From: Ignavibacteria bacterium
GTDB taxonomy: Bacteria; Bacteroidota; Ignavibacteria; Tepidaquicellales; Tepidaquicellaceae
DNA: 64,000 bases
Reading direction: 5' to 3'
Assembly (NCBI GenBank): GCA_016704345.1
Contig: JADJAH010000011.1
Span: forward strand, 124,001-188,000
The notes under the pieces are model-generated. The model was not told where the DNA came from, did not search any database, and saw nothing but the letters and a program-made list of their open reading frames with translations. Below, piece by piece: positions 8,590-18,779 of this stretch. The position numbers and the translations under genes were made by a program. Within the stretch, counting starts at the first letter, position 1; every line of letters begins with the position of its first letter.

Positions 8590-11500
8590 TTACGGTTTTG
8601 CAACGGATACAAAATTGAAAGCATTATTATCAACTATTGCTGCATCGCTTCCGTCAACAAATCTGTTTCCGTCAACGTCTGAAGTCACATATCCGGATTC
8701 AAAATCTGCTGCGTCATTATCAACCAAAAGTCCGTCGCTCCGTCAATAAATCCGTCCTGATTTACGTCACCGCCGTATATTGCAAATCTCACTGGCGATG
8801 CATCCACCTGAATCTGATTTCCCGCTAAATGCATTGGCTGCAGTCTGAAGAAAATCAAAATTCAGTGTGCTTCCGGAAGTGTAAGACTGACCTCCAATCT
8901 TGCTCCATGTTTCAAGTGCATTCCTGTGCTTTATCTGAATGTAATAGGTTCCTGTACCAACATTCGGGAAAACACATGCTGCTTTCAGCAGTGCGGAATC
9001 GAGAAGCGTTATTGTTGAATCGACAATGGAATAAGGCAGGGAGATTTGTCTCAGATAAATTCTTACTGTATCTTCCATGTTGAGTCTGTTTGTTGAAGGA
9101 TTGTAGTATCCCTGGATCGCAAAGTTAACCACGGCATTTACTCCGCTTGAATCAGCAGTCCATCTCGAGAAGGAAGAGAGTCCGCTTAATGTAATTTCAT
9201 TCAGGGAGGTATTAACTGTTCCACCCATGTTTGTCCAGTTCACTCCGGAATTTGTAGACTTAAAAAGCTTCAGCACTGCTTCAGGTCTGAGATTCAATTC
9301 CGAATTATCATATTTGAATTTCAATGTTGCATTAAGCCCCGAATTGTTTGCAGGTGTAATATCATAATATCTTCTGATGCTCCCGCCGGTCTGAACCGTA
9401 TGCCCTCTATTGATTACAGTACTGCCGAGATTTGAAGCTGTTGTTAGAATTGCGCCGAAACCACCAACATTCAGAGAAGACGGGAGCATTAATGGTTCTT
9501 GTGGTAGTAAGATAACCTGAAGTTCCCTTCACAACATTTCCGGAGATTCAAGGAGTGAACCCGAAGGCGAAATTGTAAGTACTCTTCCGCTAAGGTCGAG
9601 CGTGCCGAGCTGAATGATCAGAGAATCATTTACTGTCACGTTATTTGCCAGGCCGGTACCCGAAGCATTATTGATTCTTAATTTGCTGTAAGTAATACCG
9701 GAAGTGGAAATAGTTTGACCGGAAGTACCATTGTATTCAACAGTTGAACCGGTAGTCGTAATTCCACCTGTTGCAGTGATGGGATTGGATGCTGTAAGCT
9801 TTAACCATCTGTTGGAAATGTTGAACAAGCCTCCTGCATTAATGTTAATGCTGTGCATCTGATGTGTGGTGCCGAGAGTTACGTTTGCCAATCCGGTGAA
9901 TATGGCATGAGTTAAAAAACTTCCGCTTCCGCTAAGAGCTGTTGTTGTATCAAAATAAAAATTTCCCGCAGTGTTCACAATTCCGTTGTTATCAAAAGAT
10001 GCACCCTTAACAATGAAATTTCCTCCTCCGCTGCTGACGAAAATTGTACCATTGTTTGTGACATTACCATATACAAAAAGATCTCTCCCAGAAATTGCCC
10101 CTCCATTTATTGAAGCTCCCGGATCAATTGTAAGGTTGCCGTACAATTTAGTCTCAAAAGGTGAAATATCATGTCTGAAATTTGCATGACCTGTATTTAC
10201 TAATATATTTGCATTGAATGCAGATCCGGTTTCTGCGGTAATTTGAACTGTGTTTTGAGTCCTTACAGTACCGGGTGAAGAAATCATTCCGCCGGACTGT
10301 AATCCCAAATTTCCGCTGGTCAGAGTAAAAGTGTTTCCGTTGGGATTTAATACTCCGCCTGTTAACATTGAAATATATGAAGCGGGAGAATATGTAATGT
10401 TGCTTAGCAATGTAACATTTCCCGAAACAAGAGTAACAGCAGGAGTGAAAGCACCGTTTCCCGATATCGAAGTTATACTGTCAATATAGACTGTACCTGC
10501 AGCAGTCACCGTACCATTGTTAACTAATGACGGGCCATTAATGCTGTAAGAGCCCCCTGTGCTTGATGCGGTCAGCGTTCCGTTGTTGACGATGCTTCCA
10601 TAAATGAAAAGGTGTCTGCCCGAAATGTTGCCGCAGTTGAGAGTTGCGCCGGCATCAATTGTTAAATTACCATATAAACTTCCGTCATATGGAGATGCAA
10701 AGGAATACGCATAATTAACTCCTGAATTAATATTGAGATTTGCATTAAACGCAGAACCCGGACGAATATCAAAAGCGGTGTTTTGAGACTTCACAGTACC
10801 GGGAGAAGAAATTTCTGCACCTACATCCAATCCCAGTGATCCGCCTGTTATAGTGAAAGTGTTTCCATTAGGATTTAACACTCCGCCCGGTGACATTGAA
10901 ATATAGGAAGATGGAGAATATGTAATGTTGCTAAGAAGTGTAACCGTTCCGGAAACTAATGTAACCGATGGTGTGAATAAGCCGCTACCTGAAACAGAAG
11001 TTATGCTGTCAAAATAGACAGTGCCGGCACAAGTCAGAGTACCATTGTTAACTAATGACGGACCATTAATACTGTAAGAACCTCCTGTACTACTCGCGGT
11101 TATAGTCCCGTTATTTGTAACGCTTCCGAAAATGGACAGATGTCTGCCTGAAATATTTCCGCAGTTAAGAGTAGCGCCGGCATCAACTATTAAATTGCCG
11201 AACAAACTTCCATCATACGGAGACGTTTGATCAAAGGCATAAGTAATTCCCGTATTCACATTCAAGACAGCATTAAATGCCGAACCGCCTCTGAGGTTAA
11301 TTTCGACATTCCCCTGTGTTCGCACAGTGCCTGGTCCGTTTATGATACATCCTTTGGATGCTGTGATGTCATTACCGGAACCATCGGGTATAGTTAAAAT
11401 AATACCTGCATTTATAGCGAGCACACCACCTGAATCAATAACCATCTGATTTGCAGTTGTGCTAACTGTGACAGTTACAGTATTTGGATTTCTGATTGTG

Positions 11501-11697
11501 ATTGTTCCGCTTGTGTCGCGAGGAACACTTGTTGCCGCTAACCAGATACCGCCACCGTTTGTTGACATCTGCCATGTGGAAACTGCATTCCAGTTTCCGG
11601 AGGCAGCGCTTCTGAACAGTTCGTTAGCGGAATTTGCAGTGTTGATCGTAAAGAAAAAAATTGTCAGAACCGAAAAAATTTTGAGCAAAGTTTCCAT
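8590..11697 (-). pseudogene. Secreted repeat protein with dockerin-like C-terminus, frameshifted
   Basis: The main frame (9529-11697, 722 residues) starts with a signal peptide (KIFSVLTIFFFTINTANSA) and continues with three glycine/asparagine-rich repeats of about 175 residues built on GSAFNA, SPYDGSLYGNL, DAGATLNCGNISGRHL, GGSYSINGPSLVNNGT and SPSSYISM, typical of beta-helical surface proteins. The product continues in 8767-9489 and then to a TAA at 8590-8592, where IYGGDVNQDGFIDG and SDVDGNRFVDGSDAA are two dockerin-like calcium-binding loops. By eye, indels lie near 9541 (lost G), 9488 (extra C), 8827 (extra base) and 8727 (lost T); the net shift is zero. The last ~190 residues resemble the C-terminus of the serine hydrolase at 49908-51563. 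Probably exported; role unknown. Confidence 0.75.
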
Positions 11698-12097
11698 TTT
11701 TAAAACTCCCGCAGTTTAAATTATATAATAAAAATACCTCTCAATACATTTTTGGATGAAGCTTAATCTGTAAACAAATCAAGTTCGTATGGCGATACGA
11801 TTCTAAGTCTATCAGATTTTCAGATCTGTATGTGAGAGGTACTTAACTTTAGTGTTTTTGAAAATTTTTGAATCGTGATCGCCATTTAGCACTAAATTAT
11901 AATCACTTCTTGTATTTGTCAAAGAAAACTATATTTGGTTTTAGCAGGTATGGATTTGCCGGTAACATGAATTTATTGCCATTGAGGCGAAAATTCCTAA
12001 TATTTGCTAATTCAAATCAAACTCTTTTTCAGCTTAAGAATGTTCAGGACATTGTTAAAATATTTGTGTGCACTTTAAATCTATGATTCAATAATTT
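11698..12097. other. Divergent intergenic region with a long inverted repeat
   Basis: About 400 bases between divergently transcribed genes, so both promoters should lie here. Arms TACCTCTCAATAC (11735-11747) and GTATGTGAGAGGTA (11828-11841) pair with one bulge and enclose a smaller CGTAT/ATACG hairpin (around 11789-11802). I see no coding potential. Confidence 0.5.
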
Positions 12098-13522
12098 ATG
12101 GAAAACACGAAGCTCATAATTTTAATTAAATCGCTTGATCAGTATGAAATCAGACAGTTTAAAGACTTTATAAATTCACCGGCTTTCAATAAGAAAAAAT
12201 TCTGCCGAAACTGTTTGATGAACTGAAAAATATTATCCGGATTTCAATGACCTCCGAAGTAATGAAAAGCAATTATACTCCAGGCTATATCCGGGTGAAA
12301 CTTTTGACTACTTTAAACTGAAGAATGCATTATCGGATTTGTATAATCTCGGAAAGGAATTTCTCTCATTTCTAAAATATAAAAAAGACCTGCAGATAAA
12401 GGAGAAATATCTTCTTGAAGAATTACGGTTAAGAAGACTCTATAAGCTTTTTGAACAGGAATTAAAATCAGCAATAGCCGGAACAGAAAAAAATCCGACA
12501 CAAGACGAACATTATGTTCAGCATAAGTTGAATCTTGCATACGAAAACATGAGCCATTTGGTATTGTTAAAACCTAATGATAACATCCACATGCAGCAGG
12601 AGATGTATGAATTTCTTTTGACTTATTCCTTAATAAGAATTCTAAAATCATATAACGTAATGCTTCATGAGACAAAGCAGAACAATTGCAGTTATGACAT
12701 GCATATGTTTGAGGAAATCATGCAATTTCTTGACAAGAAAAAATTTGACAACCCGACATTGATCGTATACTACCACATAATCAATCTTGAGAGAAATAAG
12801 AACGATGTCAATTTTAATCTGTTAAAAAAAACAGCCGGAGAGCACAATGAACGTTTGAATGACTATGACAGGTATATAGTGTTTCTGCATTTAACCAGTT
12901 ATTGTACGAATGAATATAATATTAAATGCAGAACGGATCTAATGAATGAACACTTTCAGCTCATCAAAGAAAAAGACGGATGGAAAAATATTCCGGGAAA
13001 CAAGATTCTGTATCCGGATTTTCTGAATGAAGTCAAAATTGCAGTAAGGGCAAATGAGATTGAATGGGCGGAAAAATATATCGAAAAGAATAAGTACATT
13101 CTTGTAGAAGGAAGAGACAATACATTAAATTTTTGTGACGGATTAATAGAACACAAAAAGGGAATCATGACAAAGCTCTTGAATTATTGTCAAGAACAAA
13201 TTTTCCGAATTTTATACTCAAGCTTCAGGTAAAAATTCTTGAGCTTCAGATTCTTTATGAAATGGAATATTTCGAAAAGGCCGTTTCCGCAATAGATAAT
13301 TTCAGACATTATATTAAACGGGAAAAAACAATCAAAGACGATTTCAAACAAATGTTCATTGAATTTCTGAACATTACAGGCAGTATGCTAAAGCTTAAGA
13401 GCGGAAGTTTCGGAAAGGAGAAAAATTATTATAAAGATAAGATCCGAGTTGATATATCCAAAATGACAGGTAATCAGTTCGGGATAAAGCTTTGGCTGAT
13501 GGAAAATAATAAGAGTCTATAA
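12098..13522 (+). pseudogene. Unrecognised ~475-residue helical protein, frameshifted (family A, member 1)
   Basis: ATG at 12098 opens MENTKLIILIKSLDQYEIRQ, which stops after 42 codons. The protein resumes in other frames (ILPKLFDELK, then DLRSNEKQLYSRLYPGETFD) and runs through 12339-13232 and 13187-13522. Restoring one A near 12200, one near 12230 and one near 13163, each in or beside an A-run, gives a continuous product. It is rich in predicted helices, with ISAIDNFRHYIK-like segments near the C-terminus, and has no signal peptide. The gene at 53664-55200 is a paralogue: LDQYEIRQFKDFINSPAFN here matches the position of FSPDEMNEFEKFLHSPFFN there. I do not recognise the family and give no function. 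Confidence 0.65.
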
Positions 13523-13641
13523 GCCGGAGAATTTTGCTGTTGAAGTATCCGAAGCCGGATTTATCATCATGGCAAGCTTCGAAGAATTCCATGTCAAAAA
13601 AGCTGAAACTTTGAAGACGTCTGACCAGAGCTCGACTCTTT

Positions 13642-14046
13642 TTATTCTTTTCGAAACTTACTCAAATCCATAAATACTATATCCCATGTATGTCCGTCAA
13701 AGTCTTCAATTCTTCTCAATTGCATGAAGCCATGATCAATCATTGGAATTGGTTCTGTACCACCGGCCTTTAAACCACTTTCAACAATTTCATTAACTCT
13801 GTCAAGGCTTTCAACGGGAAGAGTAAAATATGCAGCTACATAGTTTCTTGTGTCAGGAATGGATTTTCGGCTATACGCTTCAAATGTTTCATGCGACATA
13901 AGCATCACATAAATTTGTTCACACCAAACCATACACTTTTGTTGATCATCGGAGAACAGCGGTTTGTTTGAGAATCCTAATTGAGTGTAGAAACTCATTG
14001 ACTTCTCTAAATTTTCAACAGGCAAATTGATAAATATTTGTTTCAT
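13642..14046 (-). CDS. VOC superfamily (glyoxalase/bleomycin-resistance-like) protein
   Basis: 134 residues. The start MKQIFINLPVENLEKSMSFY followed by TQLGF is typical of a single VOC half (beta-alpha-beta-beta-beta), and DHGFMQLRRIEDFDGHTWDI is the C-terminal strand region with the usual D-x-D-G-H-x-W/L. The superfamily includes glyoxalases, dioxygenases and antibiotic-binding proteins; the metal ligands and substrate are not clear from one sequence. Probably cytosolic, acting as a dimer. It lies downstream of the XRE/DUF2975 pair on the same strand, 175 bases away. Confidence 0.85.
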   Translation of the reverse strand: MKQIFINLPVENLEKSMSFYTQLGFSNKPLFSDDQQKCMVWCEQIYVMLMSHETFEAYSRKSIPDTRNYVAAYFTLPVESLDRVNEIVESGLKAGGTEPIPMIDHGFMQLRRIEDFDGHTWDIVFMDLSKFRKE

Positions 14047-14221
14047 TCTTTTTGTTAGCAGTTAAATTTATTATTTGATTTGTTCATCCAGTTTTGTTAC
14101 CCGTTTGCCAAGCTGGCAGCACAGGCAGGGAAGCACTTTCCGTTTCCGTTTGGCATTCAGTTCATTAAGTGCACATAACTTCTTGTTGCAAGTGCAACCG
14201 GTTAATGTCTCATGTGCAATG

Positions 14222-14449
14222 TCAGCGGACTGTAGTGTTTGCCTCGTTATCAGCATATTCCAAAATGTCACCCGGTTGACAGTTCAGGACTTTGCAAATT
14301 GCTTCTAAAGTATTGAAACGAATGGCCTTAGCTTTTCCCGTTTTCAGTATGGAGAGGTTAGATAGTGTTAGACCCACTTTCTCCGAAAGCTCGTTCAGCG
14401 ACATTTTCCGCCTGGCCATCATTACATCCAAATTTACAATAATAGGCAT
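14222..14449 (-). CDS. Small XRE-family HTH transcriptional regulator
   Basis: 75 residues containing a single Cro/CI-type helix-turn-helix: MPIIVNLDVMMARRKMSLNE, LSEKVGLTLSNLSILKTGKA and FNTLEAICKVLNCQPGDILE. The length and the final CQPGDILEY are typical of the small single-domain regulators usually found next to DUF2975 membrane proteins. Its gene starts 3 bases after the stop of the DUF2975 gene, so the two are translated from one message. It probably represses its own operon. Confidence 0.9.
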   Translation of the reverse strand: MPIIVNLDVMMARRKMSLNELSEKVGLTLSNLSILKTGKAKAIRFNTLEAICKVLNCQPGDILEYADNEANTTVR

Positions 14450-14452
14450 GGC

Positions 14453-14968
14453 TCAAATAGTTAATTCGTTCTCGGATTGGAGTTCTACCCCTCTTTTGAA
14501 AATCTGTGCAATTACGATCAGTATGCCGGCAAGTAACAAGTATTCGGCATCGCCTCCTTCATATGTTAACTGAATATCGTTCTTCATCAGCCATTGTGCA
14601 TACCCATTTGTTAACAATGCTGTAATACCTATCTGCAGTGCAATGCTGCTCATCTTTGAGATAAGGCCGGCATTATACTCATTAAACGGAAACTCGATAT
14701 TAACTTCCGAAACAATTTTTACCACCTGAAAGAACAAGTACGCTTTTAATCCGGCAAGAATTACAATAAGACTCGCCATAATTGCGTAATGCCACTTGCT
14801 GAATGAAAGTAACTGCGAAAAGTCGGTACCGGGATATACAAACGACGTGAAACCTGCGAACATTCGCACCAGAAAAGTTACCAGTATAACGCCTGCATCA
14901 ATGCACAAGCCGATAAAGATGATCCAGGCAACCACCTGCAGGATCTTGAGAACTTCTGTTGTCTTCAT
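14453..14968 (-). CDS. DUF2975 membrane protein
   Basis: 171 residues with four predicted membrane segments (about residues 8-35, 60-82, 103-120 and 140-158). The pattern (VVKIVSEVNIEFPFNEYNAG before the third segment) is that of DUF2975. The function is unknown; members are almost always paired with a small XRE regulator, as here. The pair may act as a membrane-linked transcription switch, but that is inference from the gene pairing. Confidence 0.85.
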   Translation of the reverse strand: MKTTEVLKILQVVAWIIFIGLCIDAGVILVTFLVRMFAGFTSFVYPGTDFSQLLSFSKWHYAIMASLIVILAGLKAYLFFQVVKIVSEVNIEFPFNEYNAGLISKMSSIALQIGITALLTNGYAQWLMKNDIQLTYEGGDAEYLLLAGILIVIAQIFKRGVELQSENELTI

Positions 14969-15070
14969 ACTTATTTTGAATTAAAATTTAACTTGCAAAT
15001 ATCGGCAATTATTTATTGATATTCAATAAATAATTATCTCTTATCAAAAATAAATTTATTTTGCAGAGTT

Positions 15071-15226
15071 ACCAATCAGCCTGCCCAATGGCCATTGAAA
15101 TGCGAAATGCATACTTGCAGGCAGGGAGGCAGGTAGATTGGGAACGAGAAGATTAGGCAACTGCAGGCAAACGGGAATGACAGGAGTGATTTGGTTTTCG
15201 AACAGTGGGGGGGATTGGGAACGAGT
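15071..15226. repeat. REP fragments with a nested GC-rich palindrome
   Basis: CAATCAGCCTGCC...TTGCAGGCAGGGAGGCAGG forms a GC-rich inverted repeat with a variable core, and runs directly into AGATTGGGAACGAG (15134-15148), the right end of the REP family. A second right end, GGATTGGGAACGAG, follows at 15212-15225. This appears to be a REP whose loop received a member of the second palindrome family. Confidence 0.6.
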
Positions 15227-15265
15227 GTCAAAAAATATATTTGGATAGAAAAATTTATGTCGAAA

Positions 15266-15430
15266 TTATATACCTGTATTGTTCGTAACTTTCTTTTTGT
15301 TCATCCTGCATTTATCGCTGCAATATTTTACTTCATCCCAGACTTTCTCCCATTTTTTCCGCCAAGTAAAAGGCCTCTTGCAAAAGATACAAATCTTAGT
15401 TGGCAAATCTCTTTTTTTTATTTTATGCAT
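15266..15430 (-). CDS. DUF2256 small zinc-ribbon-like protein, probable indel near the start
   Basis: A short gene read as (MHKIKK)RDLPTKICIFCKRPFTW, RKKWEKVWDEVKYCSDKCRM and NKKKVTNNTGI. The C-x-x-C...C-x-x-x-C arrangement and FTWRKKW are diagnostic of DUF2256. The ATG at 15428-15430 is in frame only if the A-run at about 15412-15419 has seven rather than eight A residues; as written the frame has no ATG and could only use TTG a few codons in. DUF2256 genes are regularly found with cryptochrome/photolyase genes, as here. Confidence 0.75.
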   Translation of the reverse strand: MHKIKKRDLPTKICIFCKRPFTWRKKWEKVWDEVKYCSDKCRMNKKKVTNNTGI

Positions 15431-15488
15431 AGTTAATTATTTTTAAGTATTCAAATTTTTGGATACTATCAGGAGATTTTTTCTATTT

Positions 15489-16676
15489 TTAAACTCCTTT
15501 GATTATTTCTTCGGCAGTTCTTCTGCCACTTTCCATTGCACCGTTAATTGACCCTTGCAGCAAATGATCACCGCAACAGAAAACACCTTCCGGAGACAAG
15601 GGTTTGTATTTTTTTTCAAAGTTTATAACAGGTAAGGCTTCGCTAATGATGTAAGATTTTACCAGCTTCCAATTGGCTACTTCCAAACCAAAAATAGATT
15701 TCAAATCTGTCAGGAAATCATCCACCTCCAAATGAATGCCATTTGCGGAGACAGAAATTAGATGTTTTCCATTTCGAGAGTAATTTGGCGCAACATTGCT
15801 AATCATTACCACATTGTTGATTACTCGATTCGGGTTAGCATTGAGTATTACGTGTTTGGTGTCAATAGGCAGTTTTTCTGTTTCAAAATAGTTGTTCGTT
15901 ACGGTATGGTAATTTCCATTTTTGCTGATGTTGCAAGCTAAAACCACTTTGTCAAATGATTCCGTTTTTCCGTCACTTGTAGTAATAGATTTATTATCAT
16001 AGTGCAATACTTTTGTATTGAATCGTATTTTGTCTACTCCAATATAATCCACCAATTGCCGGGGAATAGCATCCATTCCTTCTTTAGGTACGGCAGCCCC
16101 ATCCTCTGCAAACATTTTAAATGTAAACTGCAGCATTCTACTATCCGTATCTAAAGTATTTTCAAGAAATACCCCTTGATAAAAAGGAATCCAAAAATCT
16201 TCTATTATTCTTTCACTGAACCCCAATTCTCTTAAATACTCTAAAGAAGTAATAGTTTTTTTACTGTTAAATATTTTCTCAACACTTAACCGGCCTATCG
16301 TCCATTTCAATTTTAATAAGATTAACTTGTCAATTAAAGAGCCTGGACCATTCACAACCGTTTTTAATAAAGCTTTAAATCCATTTTCCGGGTCATAAAA
16401 TGGGATTTTTTTATTGTTCTTGTAAATTAAAGAGCCTTTGTGAAACCGTTGTAATTGCAACTTGTCATAATTTAGAACTTTTTTCGTTTCCGGATATGCG
16501 GGCAATAAAACCTGAAAGCCCCTGTCCAGTTGAAACCCATCTATGCGGTCTGTTTTTATTTTTCCGCCTGCTTTTTCGGAAGATTCGAAAATGATAATAT
16601 CGTCAATGCTGTTTTTTTTTAAATACCAGCCGCAGGTAAGCCCTGATAATCCTGCACCTATTATACCTATTTTCAT
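15489..16676 (-). CDS. NAD(P)/FAD-dependent oxidoreductase, protoporphyrinogen-oxidase/phytoene-desaturase-like
   Basis: 395 residues. The N-terminus MKIGIIGAGLSGLTCGWYLK is a dinucleotide-binding G-x-G-x-x-G, followed by the acidic end of strand 2 (IIIFESSEKAGGKIKT) and DGFQLDRGFQVLLPAYPET, the usual FAD-amine-oxidase start. The C-terminal PLSPEGVFCCGDHLLQGSIN with GAMESGRRTAEEII is the second FAD-binding motif. The family oxidises or desaturates porphyrin, carotenoid or amine substrates; the actual substrate is unknown. It belongs to the photolyase-associated cluster, downstream of the flavin reductase, and could work on a pigment or a redox partner of the photolyase-like protein. Confidence 0.85.
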   Translation of the reverse strand: MKIGIIGAGLSGLTCGWYLKKNSIDDIIIFESSEKAGGKIKTDRIDGFQLDRGFQVLLPAYPETKKVLNYDKLQLQRFHKGSLIYKNNKKIPFYDPENGFKALLKTVVNGPGSLIDKLILLKLKWTIGRLSVEKIFNSKKTITSLEYLRELGFSERIIEDFWIPFYQGVFLENTLDTDSRMLQFTFKMFAEDGAAVPKEGMDAIPRQLVDYIGVDKIRFNTKVLHYDNKSITTSDGKTESFDKVVLACNISKNGNYHTVTNNYFETEKLPIDTKHVILNANPNRVINNVVMISNVAPNYSRNGKHLISVSANGIHLEVDDFLTDLKSIFGLEVANWKLVKSYIISEALPVINFEKKYKPLSPEGVFCCGDHLLQGSINGAMESGRRTAEEIIKGV

Positions 16677-16785
16677 TTTTCTTTTTCAATAAATTTGACA
16701 ACGACTAATTTCGATAAGGCACAGAAATTTTTTTAGAAAACAATCTGGTTTCTGTACCATTTTTTGTGGGGTTTACATTCTTTGT

Positions 16786-17394
16786 TTATGGTTTTGCATA
16801 AGGCAAACGGCCTACTTCTTTGGAAACAAAGTATGCATCAAGTCCCTGGCTGATTAACACTTCAGAAGCTGATAAATTTACAAATCCGTCTCCGCCAACC
16901 ATTCCATCATTTATATCTACCTGCATTATACTGCCTACAATCAGTACAGTTCCATTTAAGGAAATTGGAATGCTGTCTTCAAACCTCATAGCAATTTTTA
17001 CTACAGCCTCTTCAACAAATGGCGCATAGCAACCGGAATGATAGAGCGGTATAAAACCTACTTTATCAAATTCAGAAATACCTTTGCCGTACCGGGCGGA
17101 GGTTTGATGTGCTTTTTTATATTGTGCAGCCTGAATGTAATTCAGCGTATATTCTTTAGTATCCAATATATTTTGCAATGTATCCCGCTGCACAGTGTCC
17201 GGCCTGCTCATCAATCCAAATAAAGCCGGATTGGCTCCGAGATGAATGAGCGAATTAAAAATCGCCAGGTTGGTAATGCCATCCGCTGACTTAGTGCCAA
17301 CCAATACAACTTGGCGAAAACCGGCTAATGAATTTATGAACGCTCTCCGGTAGTGTTGCTCCAACTGCTCTATTTCCTTTTTATCTATATACAT
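16786..17394 (-). CDS. Flavin reductase family protein (FMN-binding split barrel)
   Basis: 202 residues. FINSLAGFRQVVLVGTKSAD, GITNLAIFNSLIHLGANPAL and FGLMSRPDTVQRDTLQNI match the split-barrel flavin reductase fold, in which FMN/FAD phosphate contacts sit after the first strands. VEEAVVKIAMRFEDSIPISL and NGTVLIVGSIMQVDI are the later strands. The gene starts 3 bases after the photolyase-like gene ends, so translation is probably coupled. It may supply reduced flavin to the photolyase-like protein; this is inferred from the gene order. Confidence 0.85.
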   Translation of the reverse strand: MYIDKKEIEQLEQHYRRAFINSLAGFRQVVLVGTKSADGITNLAIFNSLIHLGANPALFGLMSRPDTVQRDTLQNILDTKEYTLNYIQAAQYKKAHQTSARYGKGISEFDKVGFIPLYHSGCYAPFVEEAVVKIAMRFEDSIPISLNGTVLIVGSIMQVDINDGMVGGDGFVNLSASEVLISQGLDAYFVSKEVGRLPYAKP

Positions 17395-17397
17395 TTT

Positions 17398-18498
17398 TTA
17401 AGATAATTTGTATAGCTGCTTCTCAACTCTTTTCCAATAACCAAAGAAAGAAGAATAGTATTCAGCAACATTATTTGTTATCCAATCTCTGGGTTCTTCG
17501 GTTCCTTTATAGCCCATATTGAGCGGATGTTCTTTATAATAAACATTATCTCCCACATAAGTATCAGTAAAGGATTGGAATGATCCTGCAAACACCTGCA
17601 TACCGGAAATGTTTTTACACAATGCCAGCATAAAATCCACACACATTTTACTTACCGGATACTGCGAAAAAAATTCGGGTTCGATCAACAAAATTCTGTT
17701 GCCGGGTTCATCTTTATGCCAAAGCGGATCGAGATTGTAATAATTGTAAATGAAAGTTGGAAGTGCAGCATCAATTTCTATAGTTGAGGCTGCAGGCAAA
17801 TATATTTCAGGCACAAACTTTTGTGTAAGTAATAATGGAGCAGGTGTTTCCATAGTCTCCATTTCTTCATACGATTTATCCAAATAGGTGTTGGTCTGGT
17901 TTGTGAATGTAAACTTGTTGATGTTCTCTTGATTGGCATAATATTTTTTATTGCTGTTGGCACCGGCTACCCACTGCCAGCTGCAGGTATTGCTGGCCCA
18001 ATCTCCGTCAAGCAAATGGTAATACATCCACTGTGAAGGATGTTGCCAATGTGATTTGGCAATATTGCAAACCAAAGAAGCCGTGTACATTCTGCAATGA
18101 TTGTGCATATAGCCGGTACGGTATAATTGTTTGATGGCGTTATCTATGCCATGTATTCCTGTTGTAGCATTTAATATGTGAACAGGTATTTCATAATTTG
18201 ATACAAGTTCCTGCCGTTGCCTGATTTCCTTGTTTAGATCTTTGAACTGACCCACTCTTTGAAAATAATCACGCCAGCATAATTCCTTAACAAAGGATTC
18301 TATCTGCTGAATTTTATATCCCTTTTCTAAAATGATGTTAAGTACTTGTTTGGTACTGATAACACCTCTTGATATGTACGGTGACAAATAGGTGACTGCG
18401 CCGTCAATGTAATTTCTGCTCTTACCATATTTGACCGGGTCAACCAGATCAATCTTTTGAAGTATTGTTTCATAATCCGTCGCAAAGATCTCATTCAT
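17398..18498 (-). CDS. Photolyase/cryptochrome FAD-domain protein lacking the N-terminal antenna domain
   Basis: 366 residues. The FAD-binding domain of DNA photolyases is plain: SFVKELCWRDYFQRVGQF, GIDNAIKQLYRTGYMHNHCR, MYTASLVCNIAKSHW and YYHLLDGDWASNTCSWQWVA followed by GANSNKKYYANQENINKF. The usual N-terminal Rossmann-like antenna domain of about 130-200 residues is absent: the protein begins in the linker before the FAD domain. Instead about 130 residues follow it, with an alpha/beta look (NRILLIEPEFFSQYPVSKMC, VDFMLALCKNISGMQVFAGS), which could be a relocated Rossmann-like domain. It is the centre of an eight-gene minus-strand cluster. Repair activity, light signalling or another flavin role cannot be separated. 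Confidence 0.85.
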   Translation of the reverse strand: MNEIFATDYETILQKIDLVDPVKYGKSRNYIDGAVTYLSPYISRGVISTKQVLNIILEKGYKIQQIESFVKELCWRDYFQRVGQFKDLNKEIRQRQELVSNYEIPVHILNATTGIHGIDNAIKQLYRTGYMHNHCRMYTASLVCNIAKSHWQHPSQWMYYHLLDGDWASNTCSWQWVAGANSNKKYYANQENINKFTFTNQTNTYLDKSYEEMETMETPAPLLLTQKFVPEIYLPAASTIEIDAALPTFIYNYYNLDPLWHKDEPGNRILLIEPEFFSQYPVSKMCVDFMLALCKNISGMQVFAGSFQSFTDTYVGDNVYYKEHPLNMGYKGTEEPRDWITNNVAEYYSSFFGYWKRVEKQLYKLS

Positions 18499-18515
18499 TT
18501 TAACGATTGCTTAAT

Positions 18516-18770
18516 TTATTCATCGATAAGGTTTTCACCGGCTGCATTTGAAATTTCTATATCAGAATTTTTTTTCTTTAAATGCTTTTTACTTATGCTG
18601 CTGCTTACCCTCTTTCGCCACATTTTAAAACTGCTGCGTTTTAACTCTCTTCGCATTAGTGCAATTACATCGGCCTCGGAAAAATTAAATTGTATTTTAA
18701 TAGCTTCAAACGGAGTCCTGTCTTCCCATGCCATTTCAATAATCCTGTTAATATCTTTTTGCTCCATCAA
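18516..18770 (-). CDS. DUF2805 / TIGR03643 family protein
   Basis: 84 residues: MMEQKDINRIIEMAWEDRTP, FEAIKIQFNFSEADVIALMR and RELKRSSFKMWRKRVSSSIS. This is the compact helical TIGR03643/DUF2805 family, resembling a small DNA-binding domain (W-E-D-R-T-P-F-E-A-I is characteristic). The C-terminal tail is lysine-rich. Genes of this family accompany photolyases in many Bacteroidota; here it lies 17 bases upstream of the photolyase-like gene on the same strand. Function unknown. Confidence 0.85.
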   Translation of the reverse strand: MMEQKDINRIIEMAWEDRTPFEAIKIQFNFSEADVIALMRRELKRSSFKMWRKRVSSSISKKHLKKKNSDIEISNAAGENLIDE

Positions 18771-18779
18771 TATAATTAT

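Noticed and set aside
14071..14271. 66-codon minus-strand frame overlapping the end of the XRE gene
   Set aside because: It overlaps the regulator in another frame, has odd cysteine/lysine composition and no family resemblance.
15191..15436. 81-codon plus-strand frame
   Set aside because: It is antisense to the DUF2256 gene and its composition is that of an antisense shadow.
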